Assembly (NCBI GenBank): GCA_934504065.1
Contig: CAKSVQ010000002.1
Span: 1-64,000 of the forward strand
Length of the DNA stretch: 64,000 nucleotides
Source: an uncultured Dysosmobacter sp.
GTDB lineage: Bacteria > Bacillota > Clostridia > Oscillospirales > Oscillospiraceae
Direction of reading: 5' to 3'
This document shows, piece by piece, positions 1 to 8,107 of this stretch; position 1 is the stretch's first letter; each line of letters opens with the position of its first letter. The notes below the pieces were generated by a model. The model had not been told where the DNA came from. It searched no databases and saw only the letters and a list, made by a program, of their open reading frames with translations. The position numbers and the translations under genes are program-made.

Positions 1-2
1 GG

Positions 3-515
3 AAGGCCTCGGAGGTCAGCGGCATCCATGAGCGGCTCTTCGGCGCGGCAGACGAGCGCATCGGCTGGAAGGAGATGTTCTCCGCCGCCGAAAAGGTCTA
101 CACAGGCGAGGTCCTGCCGCCGGACAGCGACGATTACATCTCCACCCGAAACCTCTTCAGCTTTCAGGCCAAGATCATCAAGGAACTGGCCGCCACGGAA
201 AACTGCATCATTCTGGGTCGGTGTGCCAACTATCTCCTGATGGACCAGCCAGATGTCAAGCTGCTGCGGCTGTTCATCCATGCCCCGCTGGAGACTCGGC
301 TGGCCCGGGTGGCATCCTATTCCCTGGCGTGGAGCAGCCGGGAGGTGGCCAGGTATATCCGCACCGAGGACAAGCGCCGGGCCGCCTATTACCGTTACTA
401 TACCGGCGAGGAGTGGCGGGACGCCGCGTGGTACGACCTGTCTCTGGATTCCGAACAGTTGGGGGAGGAGGGCTGCGTGGATTTCATCCAAAAGGCCTTG
501 CCCCTGTTTACCTGA
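3..515 (+). CDS. Cytidylate kinase-like protein, 5' partial
   Basis: The frame is open from the window edge, so the N-terminus and P-loop lie outside; about 170 codons remain. The retained part (ILGRCANYLL followed by an Arg-rich lid with TEDKRRAAYYRYYTGEEW) matches the cytidylate-kinase-like P-loop family of Firmicutes rather than housekeeping Cmk. Members phosphorylate unknown substrates. The stop lies 17 bases before the next start, with a ribosome site in the gap, so it probably shares a transcript with the aminotransferase. The family call is moderate; the substrate is not inferable. Confidence 0.6.
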   Translation, partial: KASEVSGIHERLFGAADERIGWKEMFSAAEKVYTGEVLPPDSDDYISTRNLFSFQAKIIKELAATENCIILGRCANYLLMDQPDVKLLRLFIHAPLETRLARVASYSLAWSSREVARYIRTEDKRRAAYYRYYTGEEWRDAAWYDLSLDSEQLGEEGCVDFIQKALPLFT

Positions 516-532
516 CCAAGGAGGTTAGTTTT

Positions 533-1717
533 ATGCATTTCGCAAAGAGAATTTTACAGATGGATACCGCCCTGGTGCGGCAGACCCTGGCTCTGGCCGC
601 CCAGAAGGAGGTCATCTCCTTTGCGGGGGGTCTGCCCGCCCCGGAGTCCTTCCCGGTGGAGGCCATGCGGCAGGCAACGGACGAGGTGTACCGGACCCAG
701 GGCCGGGCCGCCCTGCAATACGGCCCCTCCTCCGGCTATCTGCCCCTGCGGGAAAAGCTGGCCCAGCGGCTGACGGGCCAGGGGATCGCCTGCACGGCGG
801 AGAACATCCTCATGGTCAGCGGCTCCCAGCAGGGTCTGGACCTGGCGGGCAAGGTGTTTTTGGAGCCGGGGGACCTGGTGGTCTGCGAGAACCCCACCTA
901 TCTGGCGGCGCTGACCGTGTTCCGGTCCTATGAGTGCGGCCTGCTGCCCATTGAAACGGACGATGACGGCATGGTGCCGGAGGACCTGGAACGCAAGCTG
1001 GCGGCCAACCCCAAGGCCCGGCTTATGTACATCATTCCCTCCTTCCAGAACCCCACGGGCCGGACCTGGTCCCTGGAGCGGCGCAGAAAGATTCTGGAGA
1101 TCGCCCAGCGGTATGAACTGCCCATTCTGGAGGATAATCCTTACGGCGATCTGCGCTATGAGGGAGAGACCATCCCCACCCTGAAATCTATGGACACCAC
1201 TGGCGTCGTCACCTATATGGGCTCCTTTTCCAAGGTGCTCAGTCCCGGTATCCGTTTGGGATGGATGCTGGCTGGCCGGGAGCTGATCGAAAAATATGAG
1301 AGCGCCAAGGAGTGTGCCGACTTACAGGCCAGCACCCTGACCCAGATGGTGGTGGACACCTATCTGGCCCACAATGACCTGGATGAGAATATCCGCAGCC
1401 TGAACGAGCTGTACCGGGGCCGCCGGGACAAAATGCTGACCTTGCTGGTCTCTGAATTCCCGGAGGGCTCCCGGTGGACCCATCCCTGCGGTGGTCTGTT
1501 CCTGTGGGTCACCCTGCCGGAGGGGATCGATACGGACGCCCTGCTGCCCACTACAGTGGCCCACAAGGCGGCGTACATCCCGGGCCGGGCCTTCTTTGCC
1601 GACGGCGATGAGTGCCGCTGCCTGCGGCTGAATTTCTCCAACGCTTCGGAGGCGCAGATGGAGCAGGGCATCACCATTATGGGACAGGTCTTCCGGGACG
1701 CGCTGGCAAAGAGGTAA
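533..1717 (+). CDS. PLP-dependent class I aminotransferase (2-aminoadipate/MocR-like fold)
   Basis: A 394-residue fold-type I aminotransferase, presumed cytoplasmic. The ATG at 533 follows AAGGAGG at good spacing; an upstream in-frame extension overlaps the kinase-like gene and is unlikely to be real. Visible family features are the glycine-rich start (FAGGLPAPESFP), the PLP-phosphate segment VSGSQQGLDL, the NPTGRTWSLERR loop, the DNPYGDLRY aspartate region and the Schiff-base lysine in SFSKVLSPG (Lys234). Length is normal for the 2-aminoadipate/aromatic transaminase group. No helix-turn-helix domain is fused, so this is an enzyme and not a MocR regulator. The amino donor is unknown. Confidence 0.88.
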   Translation: MHFAKRILQMDTALVRQTLALAAQKEVISFAGGLPAPESFPVEAMRQATDEVYRTQGRAALQYGPSSGYLPLREKLAQRLTGQGIACTAENILMVSGSQQGLDLAGKVFLEPGDLVVCENPTYLAALTVFRSYECGLLPIETDDDGMVPEDLERKLAANPKARLMYIIPSFQNPTGRTWSLERRRKILEIAQRYELPILEDNPYGDLRYEGETIPTLKSMDTTGVVTYMGSFSKVLSPGIRLGWMLAGRELIEKYESAKECADLQASTLTQMVVDTYLAHNDLDENIRSLNELYRGRRDKMLTLLVSEFPEGSRWTHPCGGLFLWVTLPEGIDTDALLPTTVAHKAAYIPGRAFFADGDECRCLRLNFSNASEAQMEQGITIMGQVFRDALAKR

Positions 1718-1723
1718 GGCTAT

Positions 1724-2644
1724 ATGGAGCCTGCAACAGTTAGTATTTTAGGTCTGGGGGCGGAGGGCAGCATTGCTTTCCGCGCCCTGGCAGGCAAGCC
1801 CTGCCGTGTGCGCATCCTGGCAAGGGGAGAACGGGCCCAACGGCTGAAAACGGAGGGCATCACCATCAACGGCACGCACTATGACCTCACTGTGGCTGAG
1901 CCGGGGGCGGAACCGCCGCCCCGGCTGCTGATCGTGGCAGTGAAGAGCTACCAGCTCTCCGGGGCGCTGGATGACGCGGCGGCGGAGACCGGGCCGGACA
2001 CGGTGGTGATGAGCCTGATGAACGGCCTTACCAGCGAAGAGACATTGGCCCGGCGGGTCGGCGCGGAGCATCTGATCTACTGCATGAGTCGGCTCAACTC
2101 CAGAAAATCCGGCCCTCATGTGGAGTTTCAGCCGGTGGGCGAGATCTGCATCGGGGAGAAGGACGGCTCCGTCACCGACAGGCTCCGGGAGATCTACGCT
2201 CTGCTGGACGGCGATGTGCCCTGCCGCATCAGCCGAGAGATCATGCTGGATATCTGGCGGAAATATATGTTCAACGCTGCTTTCAACACGGTGGAATCCA
2301 TCTTGCGGTGCCGCCATCGGTGGTTTCAGCAGCTGCCGGAGGCCAACGCCGCCCTGGAGTGCGTTATGGAGGAGATCGTCCGGCTGGCCAATGCCTGTGG
2401 CGTGATGCTGTCGGAGGCGGACATTCGGGCGTTGGACGGATACTGCCAGCCCTACCCCGGCGACGGCCTGTGCAGCATGGCCCAGGACCTGCGGGCCAAG
2501 CGGCCCACGGAGATCGACATGCTGATCGGCGAGGCCCTGGAGCTGGGGCGCAGCCATGGCGTCAGGCTGCCGGTGTGCCAATTTGTGTATCACCTGGTCA
2601 AGACCATGGAGCTGGCCAATGCCAACGGATTGGAGATACTATGA
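1724..2644 (+). CDS. Ketopantoate reductase-like (ApbA/PanE family) dehydrogenase
   Basis: A 306-residue two-domain NAD(P)-dependent reductase. The N-terminal Rossmann segment SILGLGAEGS carries the GxGxxG-type pattern, followed by IVAVKSYQL and the SLMNGLTSEE loop. The C-terminal domain carries the Lys/Asn pattern WRKYMFNAAFN expected of ketopantoate reductases. It starts 7 bases after the aminotransferase stop and overlaps the hydrolase by ATGA, so the three are translationally coupled. Biosynthetic PanE normally sits with panB/panC; here the neighbours are an aminotransferase and a hydrolase, so a different 2-oxoacid substrate is possible. Confidence 0.8.
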   Translation: MEPATVSILGLGAEGSIAFRALAGKPCRVRILARGERAQRLKTEGITINGTHYDLTVAEPGAEPPPRLLIVAVKSYQLSGALDDAAAETGPDTVVMSLMNGLTSEETLARRVGAEHLIYCMSRLNSRKSGPHVEFQPVGEICIGEKDGSVTDRLREIYALLDGDVPCRISREIMLDIWRKYMFNAAFNTVESILRCRHRWFQQLPEANAALECVMEEIVRLANACGVMLSEADIRALDGYCQPYPGDGLCSMAQDLRAKRPTEIDMLIGEALELGRSHGVRLPVCQFVYHLVKTMELANANGLEIL

Positions 2645-3483
2645 GCTGCGGTTTGAGGCTGGAATACCTGCTGCGGGACCGTCCCTACGATCCCGTGGCC
2701 ACCCCTGCCGATTATGACATGCTGTGTGTAAAAAGCGGTGGAGCAGAGCTATACGGCGAGATCCTGTGGCCGGACGGCGGCTTTCAGGGGCCAAGGCCCT
2801 GTGTGCTGCTGTGTCACGGCTATCCCGGCACTGCCCGGAACGACGACATGGCTGCCGCTCTGCGGCGCGTCGGCTGCGTTGTGGCGGTTATGCACCACCG
2901 GGGAGCCTGGGGCAGCCAGGGCAAGTATCTGGTGTCCAACTGTGTGGAGGATGTGGCTGCTCTGGCCGCCTATATGCGCAGTCCTGCCTTTTGTGAGACA
3001 TACCACACGGACCCGGATGCCCTGTTTCTCATTGGCCACAGCATGGGCGGCAGCAATGTTTTGCAGGCGGCCCGGCGCACGCGGGGCCTGCGGGGGCTGG
3101 TGCTGCTGACGCCCTATGACCCCACCGCTTACCTCCGTCAAGGCAGGGAGGAGGCCCTCCTGCCACTGTTGGAGACCGGGCGGATTCTGCACAGCGACGG
3201 TTTGGACGCGATCCTGTGGGACATGCGGGCCCATGTGGAGGAATATCCCTTTGCAAAGGCATTTCCGGATGTAAAGGACCAAAACCTGCTGTTCATTACC
3301 GGGACGCTGGACACCATTGCGCCGACATGGATGGTAACGCCGCTGTGGGAACAGCTGACGGCCCATCCCGCCTCCGCAGTCCAGCGGTTGGTGGAACTGC
3401 CGGCCGCTCATGGCCTGTGTGGCTGCCGGATCGCCGCTATCGAAGCGGTGGCCGCGTTTATGAACGATGTCCTGACCGGATGA
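2641..3483 (+). CDS. Alpha/beta hydrolase (serine hydrolase)
   Basis: A 280-residue cytoplasmic alpha/beta hydrolase, with the ATG at 2641 overlapping the upstream stop (ATGA). The sequence shows the oxyanion strand LLCHGYPG, the nucleophile elbow GHSMGG, the acid region FITGTLDTIAP and a likely catalytic histidine in LPAAHGLCG. Many dipeptidyl-peptidase-like esterases share this layout. It ends the operon: no further gene follows for 300 bases. The substrate is unknown; coupling to the aminotransferase and reductase suggests small amino- or oxo-acid chemistry. Confidence 0.8.
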   Translation: MSCGLRLEYLLRDRPYDPVATPADYDMLCVKSGGAELYGEILWPDGGFQGPRPCVLLCHGYPGTARNDDMAAALRRVGCVVAVMHHRGAWGSQGKYLVSNCVEDVAALAAYMRSPAFCETYHTDPDALFLIGHSMGGSNVLQAARRTRGLRGLVLLTPYDPTAYLRQGREEALLPLLETGRILHSDGLDAILWDMRAHVEEYPFAKAFPDVKDQNLLFITGTLDTIAPTWMVTPLWEQLTAHPASAVQRLVELPAAHGLCGCRIAAIEAVAAFMNDVLTG

Positions 3484-3802
3484 TCGGCTTGTCCTTGTAA
3501 AGCTGTTGTTAAAACGAACAAGAAAAGCAGGAAATGAAAAATAGATTTTAGAAAATCGGAAAAGTGAGAAAAAGCCCCCTTGACATTGGAAAAGAAAGGG
3601 AGTAGGTAAGTGTAAAATCTTGCGGGCTATGCGATGTCAAAATTACCAGCATAAATGTTGGTGGTGCGCATGGAGTACGAAATTGGTTGCACTCGAACAA
3701 GCCAATGAAATTCAAACAAAAGACAAGACGAGACCTTGAATATCCCGTCTTGTCTTTCAATCCGTACCGACTGGCTAACCCCATAGGTCATATTGTGTAC
3801 CT
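3484..3802 (+). other. Intergenic region with a 12-bp inverted repeat
   Basis: No gene recognised. It holds an exact inverted repeat, AAAGACAAGACG at 3719-3730 and its complement at 3746-3757 with a 15-base loop, lying just upstream of the ATPase remnant. This could be the terminator of the preceding operon or an operator left from the ATPase gene. There is no long T-run, so terminator function is doubtful. Confidence 0.45.
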
Positions 3803-4543
3803 TTGGACATTAACCATCTCGTCCGCGAGATCCAACAGGAGATTCACGATTACTATGCCGCCGACGCATCCAAGTATGACGAGGAGCGCAAGCTGAAGAT
3901 CCGCCGTATCTACGACTTGATCCCCTCCAACATGGAGAACAAGAAAAAACGAGTTGTGGCACAGAGCATAGAAGATAAGAAGGGAAAGACCTTCGCAGAT
4001 TATCAAGACGAGTTTGAGTATCTGATCCGTGCGGGCATTGCCCTCAATGTTCAGGCTATCTCCAATCCGGTGTTCCCACTGGTCAAGTCCACCGGGAAAA
4101 ACCTGCTGAAACTGTATCTGAACGATGTGGGCATCCTGACAGGCATCCTTTATGGCAATAACATCCGCGCTGTATTGGACGATGAAACGAGCATCAACCT
4201 CGGTTCCGTCTACGAGAGCGTTGTGGCCAGTGAGCTTACCGCACATGGTTACGCACTGTTCTATTATGACAATCGCCACAAAGGTGAGGTGGACTACCTC
4301 ATCGACGATTACGCCACCTTATCCGCTGTCCCCATCGAGGTGAAATCCGGCAAGGACTATACCATCCACAGTGCGCTGAACAACTTCGTGAAGAATGAAG
4401 ACTACCATATCCAAAAAGCCTTCGTTGTATCCAATGAGAGAATGGTCTCTACGAAAGGGAAGATCATTCATATCCCCATCTACTATATCTATATCATGTT
4501 TTTCCAGCACGGTCTGGAGGATAGCAAGTCCATGCAGTTCTAA
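3803..4543 (+). pseudogene. AAA/DUF4143 ATPase remnant lacking the N-terminal ATPase part
   Basis: A 246-codon frame opening with TTG, preceded in frame by a stop at 3776. The product corresponds to the C-terminal half of AAA_14/DUF4143 ATPases: a helical middle region (LVREIQQEIHDYY, RRIYDLIPSNM), YLNDVGILTGIL, and the nuclease-like end VYESVVASELTAHGYALFYY, GEVDYLIDD and PIEVKSGKDY, where D, E and K resemble a PD-(D/E)XK core. The Walker A and B region is absent, so the gene is 5' truncated. Three relatives occur in this window, at 11118, 44456 and 53961. Any remaining function is doubtful. Confidence 0.75.
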
Positions 4544-4663
4544 ATCAGGTTGTTTCCATTCGGATATTTTTGCATTTCTCAGTTTCTTTTCCCGGCAAAC
4601 CAGCGCAGCGTTTGACGGACGAAAGCGAAGAGACTCCCAACATCCTGCATCCAAAATTCCCTC

Positions 4664-4692
4664 TTGACGCATGACAAATTGTGCCATATAAT
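4664..4692 (+). promoter_or_regulatory. Sigma-70-type promoter of the MetE-like gene
   Basis: TTGACG at 4664-4669 and a perfect TATAAT at 4687-4692, with a 17-base spacer. It lies 36 bases before the chosen start of the downstream gene. Confidence 0.8.
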
Positions 4693-4727
4693 CAACCTAC
4701 TATTTTAGTATGGAAGGAGCGCTTACC

Positions 4728-5843
4728 ATGAGCAAAGCAAACACCCCCTTTCGCTATGACTATGTTGGCAGCTTTCTTCGCCCGGCGGGGCTGAAGCAGG
4801 CGCGGGCGGACTTTCAAAACGGCAAGATCGGCGCCGACGAGCTGAAGGCGGCGGAGGATCAGGCGATCCGGGAGCTGGTCGCCAGGCAGCAGAGCGCCGG
4901 ATACCACGTCATCACTGACGGTGAGTTCCGCCGCGCCACGTGGCACCTGGATTTCATGTGGGGCTTCCATGGCGTGGGGCACAGCCGCACGGAAAAGGGC
5001 CTGCCGTTCCACGGGGAAAACGCCATGCTGGACGACACCTACCTCACCGGGGAGGTGGGCGTGGACAGCCACCCCTTTGTGGAGCACTTCAAGTTTGTCA
5101 AGGCGCTGGAAGACGAGAACACCGTGGCCAAGCTGACCATCCCCGCGCCCGCCCAGTTCTTAGAGCAGATGGTCATGCCTTTTGCCATGGAAAATACCAG
5201 CAAATACTACCCCAACACCGAAAAGCTGGTGGAGGATCTGGCGGCGGGCTACCGCAAGGTCATCGCCGATGTGTACGCTGCCGGGTGCCGCAATCTGCAA
5301 TTTGACGATTGTAGCTGGGGAATGCTGGTGGACCCCAGAGCCTGCCTGATTTTCGACACGGATGAAAAGGGGCTGGAGGCCATCAAGGAGCAGATGCTCA
5401 CCGCCAACAATCTGGCCATTGAGGGGAAGCCCGACGATCTGGTCATCAACACCCACGTCTGCCGGGGCAACTTCCACTCCACCTACGCAAGCTCCGGCGC
5501 TTATGACAGCGTGGCTAAGACCCTGCTGGCCCGGGAGAATGTGACCGCCTACTATCTGGAATTTGATGACGAGCGCAGCGGCGGCTTCGAGCCGTTGGCC
5601 GCCGTCAGCGGCGAGAAGAAGGTGGTGCTGGGCCTTGTCACCACCAAGCGCCCCGAGCTGGAGGACAAGGCCGCAGTGATCGCCCGCATCCATGAGGCGG
5701 CGAAATATCTCCCGCTGGACCGCCTGTGCCTGAGCCCCCAGTGCGGCTTTGCCTCCTGCGAGATCGGCAACAAGCTGACGGAGGCCCAGCAGTGGGCCAA
5801 GCTGGCGCTGGTGAAGGAGATCGCGGAGGAGGTTTGGGGCTAA
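4728..5843 (+). CDS. MetE-like (YxjG/YxjH family) methyltransferase
   Basis: A 371-residue protein of the cobalamin-independent methionine synthase II family, the short single-barrel form like Bacillus YxjG/YxjH. The ATG at 4728 follows GGAAGGAG; an ATG at 4710 overlaps that ribosome site and is rejected. Features: N-terminal YVGSFLRP, DGEFRRATWH, the HVCRGNFHST segment with a zinc-type His/Cys pair, and the final zinc cysteine in LSPQCGFASCE. Such proteins move a methyl group to homocysteine or a related thiol to make or salvage methionine. Its position before a Met leader and metNIQ supports a role in methionine supply. The methyl donor is unknown. Confidence 0.85.
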   Translation: MSKANTPFRYDYVGSFLRPAGLKQARADFQNGKIGADELKAAEDQAIRELVARQQSAGYHVITDGEFRRATWHLDFMWGFHGVGHSRTEKGLPFHGENAMLDDTYLTGEVGVDSHPFVEHFKFVKALEDENTVAKLTIPAPAQFLEQMVMPFAMENTSKYYPNTEKLVEDLAAGYRKVIADVYAAGCRNLQFDDCSWGMLVDPRACLIFDTDEKGLEAIKEQMLTANNLAIEGKPDDLVINTHVCRGNFHSTYASSGAYDSVAKTLLARENVTAYYLEFDDERSGGFEPLAAVSGEKKVVLGLVTTKRPELEDKAAVIARIHEAAKYLPLDRLCLSPQCGFASCEIGNKLTEAQQWAKLALVKEIAEEVWG

Positions 5844-5849
5844 AGCCCT

Positions 5850-5876
5850 CGCCAAAGTGGCAAAGCCACTTTGGCG
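5850..5876 (+). terminator. Hairpin after the MetE-like gene
   Basis: CGCCAAAGTGGC and its exact complement separated by AAA, 7 bases after the stop. There is no T-run. A second strong stem follows at 5885-5899/5906-5920 (15 pairs, one G-U). The AAGTGGC/GCCACTT core recurs in hairpins at 31500 and 34549. Acts as an RNA 3'-end or stability element; terminator function is uncertain. Confidence 0.5.
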
Positions 5877-6043
5877 ACAGCCTGAAGCGGCGGGGTCTCT
5901 TGATGGAGACTCCGCCGCTTTGTGCTGCTTGAGGGAGAAATCCCGCGCAAGGCTCCCAACCGTGAAAACGTTGAATTTTGCGTCGCGCAGCGGCGGCGTT
6001 TTGGGGAAAAGTGCCGGACTTTGGCGAATGGAAAAAATTTGGA

Positions 6044-6072
6044 TTGACAGCGGGGAAGAGATGTAGTACCAT
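6044..6072 (+). promoter_or_regulatory. Promoter of the met leader and metNIQ
   Basis: TTGACA at 6044-6049, a 17-base spacer and TACCAT at 6067-6072. Transcription would start near 6079, about 50 bases before the leader peptide start, giving a leader RNA of roughly 255 bases before metN. Confidence 0.7.
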
Positions 6073-6130
6073 GCAAACAACGACAGAAAAAACAACAAAC
6101 AAAGTATGTTGATGGAAAGGAGCGGCACTC

Positions 6131-6250
6131 ATGTTCAAGTCCAATTCTCGAATGTTGATGTGTATGGACATGGCGATGCCGATGCCCACGTTTTCGTGCG
6201 CTCATTTGCTGCCTTTCCGGTTGGTCCGGGGTCGAATGTGTCTCTGCTGA
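6131..6250 (+). CDS. Methionine-rich leader peptide (39 residues)
   Basis: A short frame with its own strong ribosome site (GAAAGGAG, 8 bases before the ATG at 6131) that ends in TGA at 6248-6250. Eight of 39 codons are ATG; after the start, six occur at every second codon (8, 10, 12, 14, 16, 18), a run with the sequence MLMCMDMAMPM. No protein function is evident. It lies between the promoter at 6044 and a strong intrinsic terminator at 6283, directly upstream of metNIQ. This is the arrangement of a ribosome-mediated transcription attenuator, with the Met run as the sensor of charged Met-tRNA. The role is inferred from layout and codon content. Confidence 0.75.
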   Translation: MFKSNSRMLMCMDMAMPMPTFSCAHLLPFRLVRGRMCLC

Positions 6251-6282
6251 ATGACGACAAGCAGAGTTTGTTTACACATTTG
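6233..6282 (+). promoter_or_regulatory. Leader hairpin spanning the leader-peptide stop
   Basis: AATGTGT (6235-6241) pairs with ACACATT (6274-6280), and CTCTGCT (6242-6248) pairs with AGCAGAG (6260-6266), leaving TTTGTTT bulged. The structure covers the leader stop codon and abuts the terminator stem. A ribosome that finishes the leader would block it; a ribosome stalled on the Met run would leave it free. It could be the pause or switching hairpin, but it does not clearly exclude the terminator. Confidence 0.5.
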
Positions 6283-6316
6283 AAGCGGGGGAGCTTTTGA
6301 GCTCCCCGCTTTTTTT
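6283..6316 (+). terminator. Intrinsic terminator (attenuator) before metN
   Basis: GGGGAGC (6288-6294) pairs with GCTCCCC (6301-6307), the outer AAGC pairs with GCTT around one bulged G, and seven T residues follow (6310-6316). It lies between the leader peptide and the metN ribosome site, so transcripts reaching metN must read through it. Confidence 0.85.
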
Positions 6317-6335
6317 CGTTGAAGGAGGAATTGAT

Positions 6336-7382
6336 TTGATCGAACTGAGCCATATCTCCAAGGATTTCGGCAGGGGATCACAGCAGGTCCACGCGGTGCG
6401 GGATGTATCGCTGTCCATCGGAAAGGGCGAGATCTTCGGCATCATCGGCTTTTCCGGCGCGGGGAAATCCACCCTTGTCCGGTGCATCAACCTGCTGGAG
6501 CGCCCCACCTCCGGCACCGTCACGGTGGATGGCAAAGAGGTCACGGCCCTCAGCGCCCGGGACCTGCGGCAGACCCGGAAAAAGATCGGCATGATCTTCC
6601 AGCACTTTAACCTGATGCCCTCCCGGACGGTGGCCGGGAACGTGGCCTATCCCCTGCGGGGCAGCGGCCTTGGCAAGCAGGAGACGGCGCAGCGGGTGGC
6701 GCACCTATTGGAGCTGGTGGGCATCGGGGACAAGGCCAACGCCTACCCCAGCCAACTCTCCGGCGGGCAGAAACAGCGGGTGGCCATTGCAAGGGCGCTG
6801 GCCAACGACCCCAGCGTCCTGCTGTGCGACGAGGCCACCTCGGCGCTGGACCCCCAGACCACCAAGTCCATCCTGCGGCTGCTGAAACACTTGAATGAGA
6901 CCCTCGGCATCACCATCGTCATCATCACCCATGAGATGGCCGTGGTCAAGGAGGTCTGCCACCGGGTTGCCGTGATGGAGCACGGGCGCGTGGTGGAGCA
7001 GGGGGAGGTATTCAACGTGTTCGCCGACCCCAAGCAGGAAATTACGCAAAACTTCATCCACACGACCTCCAATCTCCAGAAGATCGAAGAGCTGATCGCC
7101 GAGGATTCCCCGGTGGTCCGGCTCCAGCCCGGCGAGGTGATCCTCCGCTTTTCCTATTTGCAGCGCAACGTCTCCGAGCCGCTGATCTCCACCGTGTCCC
7201 AGAAGTTTGGCATTTCCCTGAACATCATCTTCGCGGACATCACCATCGTGCAGGACGCGCCCATCGGCGGAACGGTGGCGATCATCCACGGCGAGCGGAA
7301 GAAGATCACGGAAGCGGTGGAATACCTGATCGAAAAAAACGTAGGGGTGGAGGTAATTAAAGATGCAAGAGCTGCTGACTAA
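6336..7382 (+). CDS. metN: Methionine ABC transporter ATP-binding protein MetN
   Basis: A 348-residue ABC ATPase that energises methionine uptake at the inner face of the membrane. The TTG at 6336 sits 7 bases after GAAGGAGG. The order of motifs is Walker A GFSGAGKST (from residue 38), Q-loop IFQHFNLM, signature LSGGQKQR, Walker B VLLCDEATSALDP and switch histidine IITHEM. The C-terminal 80 residues (ISLNIIFADITIVQD onward) form the NIL/ACT-like domain that in MetN binds methionine and inhibits transport when the amino acid accumulates. It overlaps metI by 20 bases. Upstream attenuator control is discussed at 6131. Confidence 0.93.
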   Translation: MIELSHISKDFGRGSQQVHAVRDVSLSIGKGEIFGIIGFSGAGKSTLVRCINLLERPTSGTVTVDGKEVTALSARDLRQTRKKIGMIFQHFNLMPSRTVAGNVAYPLRGSGLGKQETAQRVAHLLELVGIGDKANAYPSQLSGGQKQRVAIARALANDPSVLLCDEATSALDPQTTKSILRLLKHLNETLGITIVIITHEMAVVKEVCHRVAVMEHGRVVEQGEVFNVFADPKQEITQNFIHTTSNLQKIEELIAEDSPVVRLQPGEVILRFSYLQRNVSEPLISTVSQKFGISLNIIFADITIVQDAPIGGTVAIIHGERKKITEAVEYLIEKNVGVEVIKDARAAD

Positions 7383-8043
7383 CTGGTTTCCGCACGTGAT
7401 GGAGCGGCTGCCGGAATTTTACAAGGCCATTGGCGACACGCTGCTGATGGTGGCGTGGGCCGGGGCGGTCTCCTTCGTGCTGGGGCTGGCGCTGGGCGTG
7501 CTCATCACGGTGACAAAGCCCGGCGGCATTCTGCAAAACCGGATCGTCTATCAGGTCCTTGACAAGCTGGTGAGCCTGTTCCGCTCCATCCCCTTTATCA
7601 TTCTGCTTACGTGGGTGCTGCCCATCTCCCGGGCCATCATGGGCACGGCCATTTACGTGCAGGGGGCCATCGTTCCGCTGGTGTTCGGCTGCGTGCCCTT
7701 TTTCACCCGGCAGGTGGAAAGCGCGCTGGCGGAGCTGGACCCGGGGCTGATCGAGGCGGCGCTGTCCATGGGCTCCAGCCCGGTGGAGATCATTTTCCGG
7801 GTGTACCTCAAAGAGAGCGTGGGGGCCATTGCCCGGGGCACCACCATCACGGCCATCAGCCTTTTGAACCTGACCGCCATGGCAGGCGCGGTGGGCGCGG
7901 GCGGTCTGGGTGATTTCGCCATCCGCTACGGCCACGACCGCAACTGGGGCGACGTGACCAACGTCACCGTGTTCGTGCTGGTGCTGCTGGTGTGCGTCAT
8001 GGAGCTGCTGGGCAGCCACGTGGTCAAGAAAAACACTCATTAA
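7363..8043 (+). CDS. metI: Methionine ABC transporter permease MetI
   Basis: A 226-residue membrane protein with about five hydrophobic segments and the coupling-loop pattern ALSMGSSPVEIIFRVYL that contacts the ATPase. C-terminal SLLNLTAMAGAVGAGGLGDFAIRYG is the usual MetI signature. The start overlaps metN, indicating translational coupling. Length is typical for MetI. Confidence 0.92.
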   Translation: MQELLTNWFPHVMERLPEFYKAIGDTLLMVAWAGAVSFVLGLALGVLITVTKPGGILQNRIVYQVLDKLVSLFRSIPFIILLTWVLPISRAIMGTAIYVQGAIVPLVFGCVPFFTRQVESALAELDPGLIEAALSMGSSPVEIIFRVYLKESVGAIARGTTITAISLLNLTAMAGAVGAGGLGDFAIRYGHDRNWGDVTNVTVFVLVLLVCVMELLGSHVVKKNTH

Positions 8044-8107
8044 GACACCGTATCAATACAAATACAACATACAGAAAATGCGACATACAAAATTGGAGGA
8101 GAACATC

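Noticed and set aside
6106-6300. 64-codon frame in the met leader in a different frame
   Set aside because: It has no ribosome site of its own and runs into the terminator; the 39-codon frame at 6131 has the good ribosome site and the patterned ATG run.
6073-6340. S-box (SAM) riboswitch or T-box before metNIQ
   Set aside because: Neither the S-box core nor a T-box antiterminator consensus is present; the leader instead encodes a Met-rich peptide.
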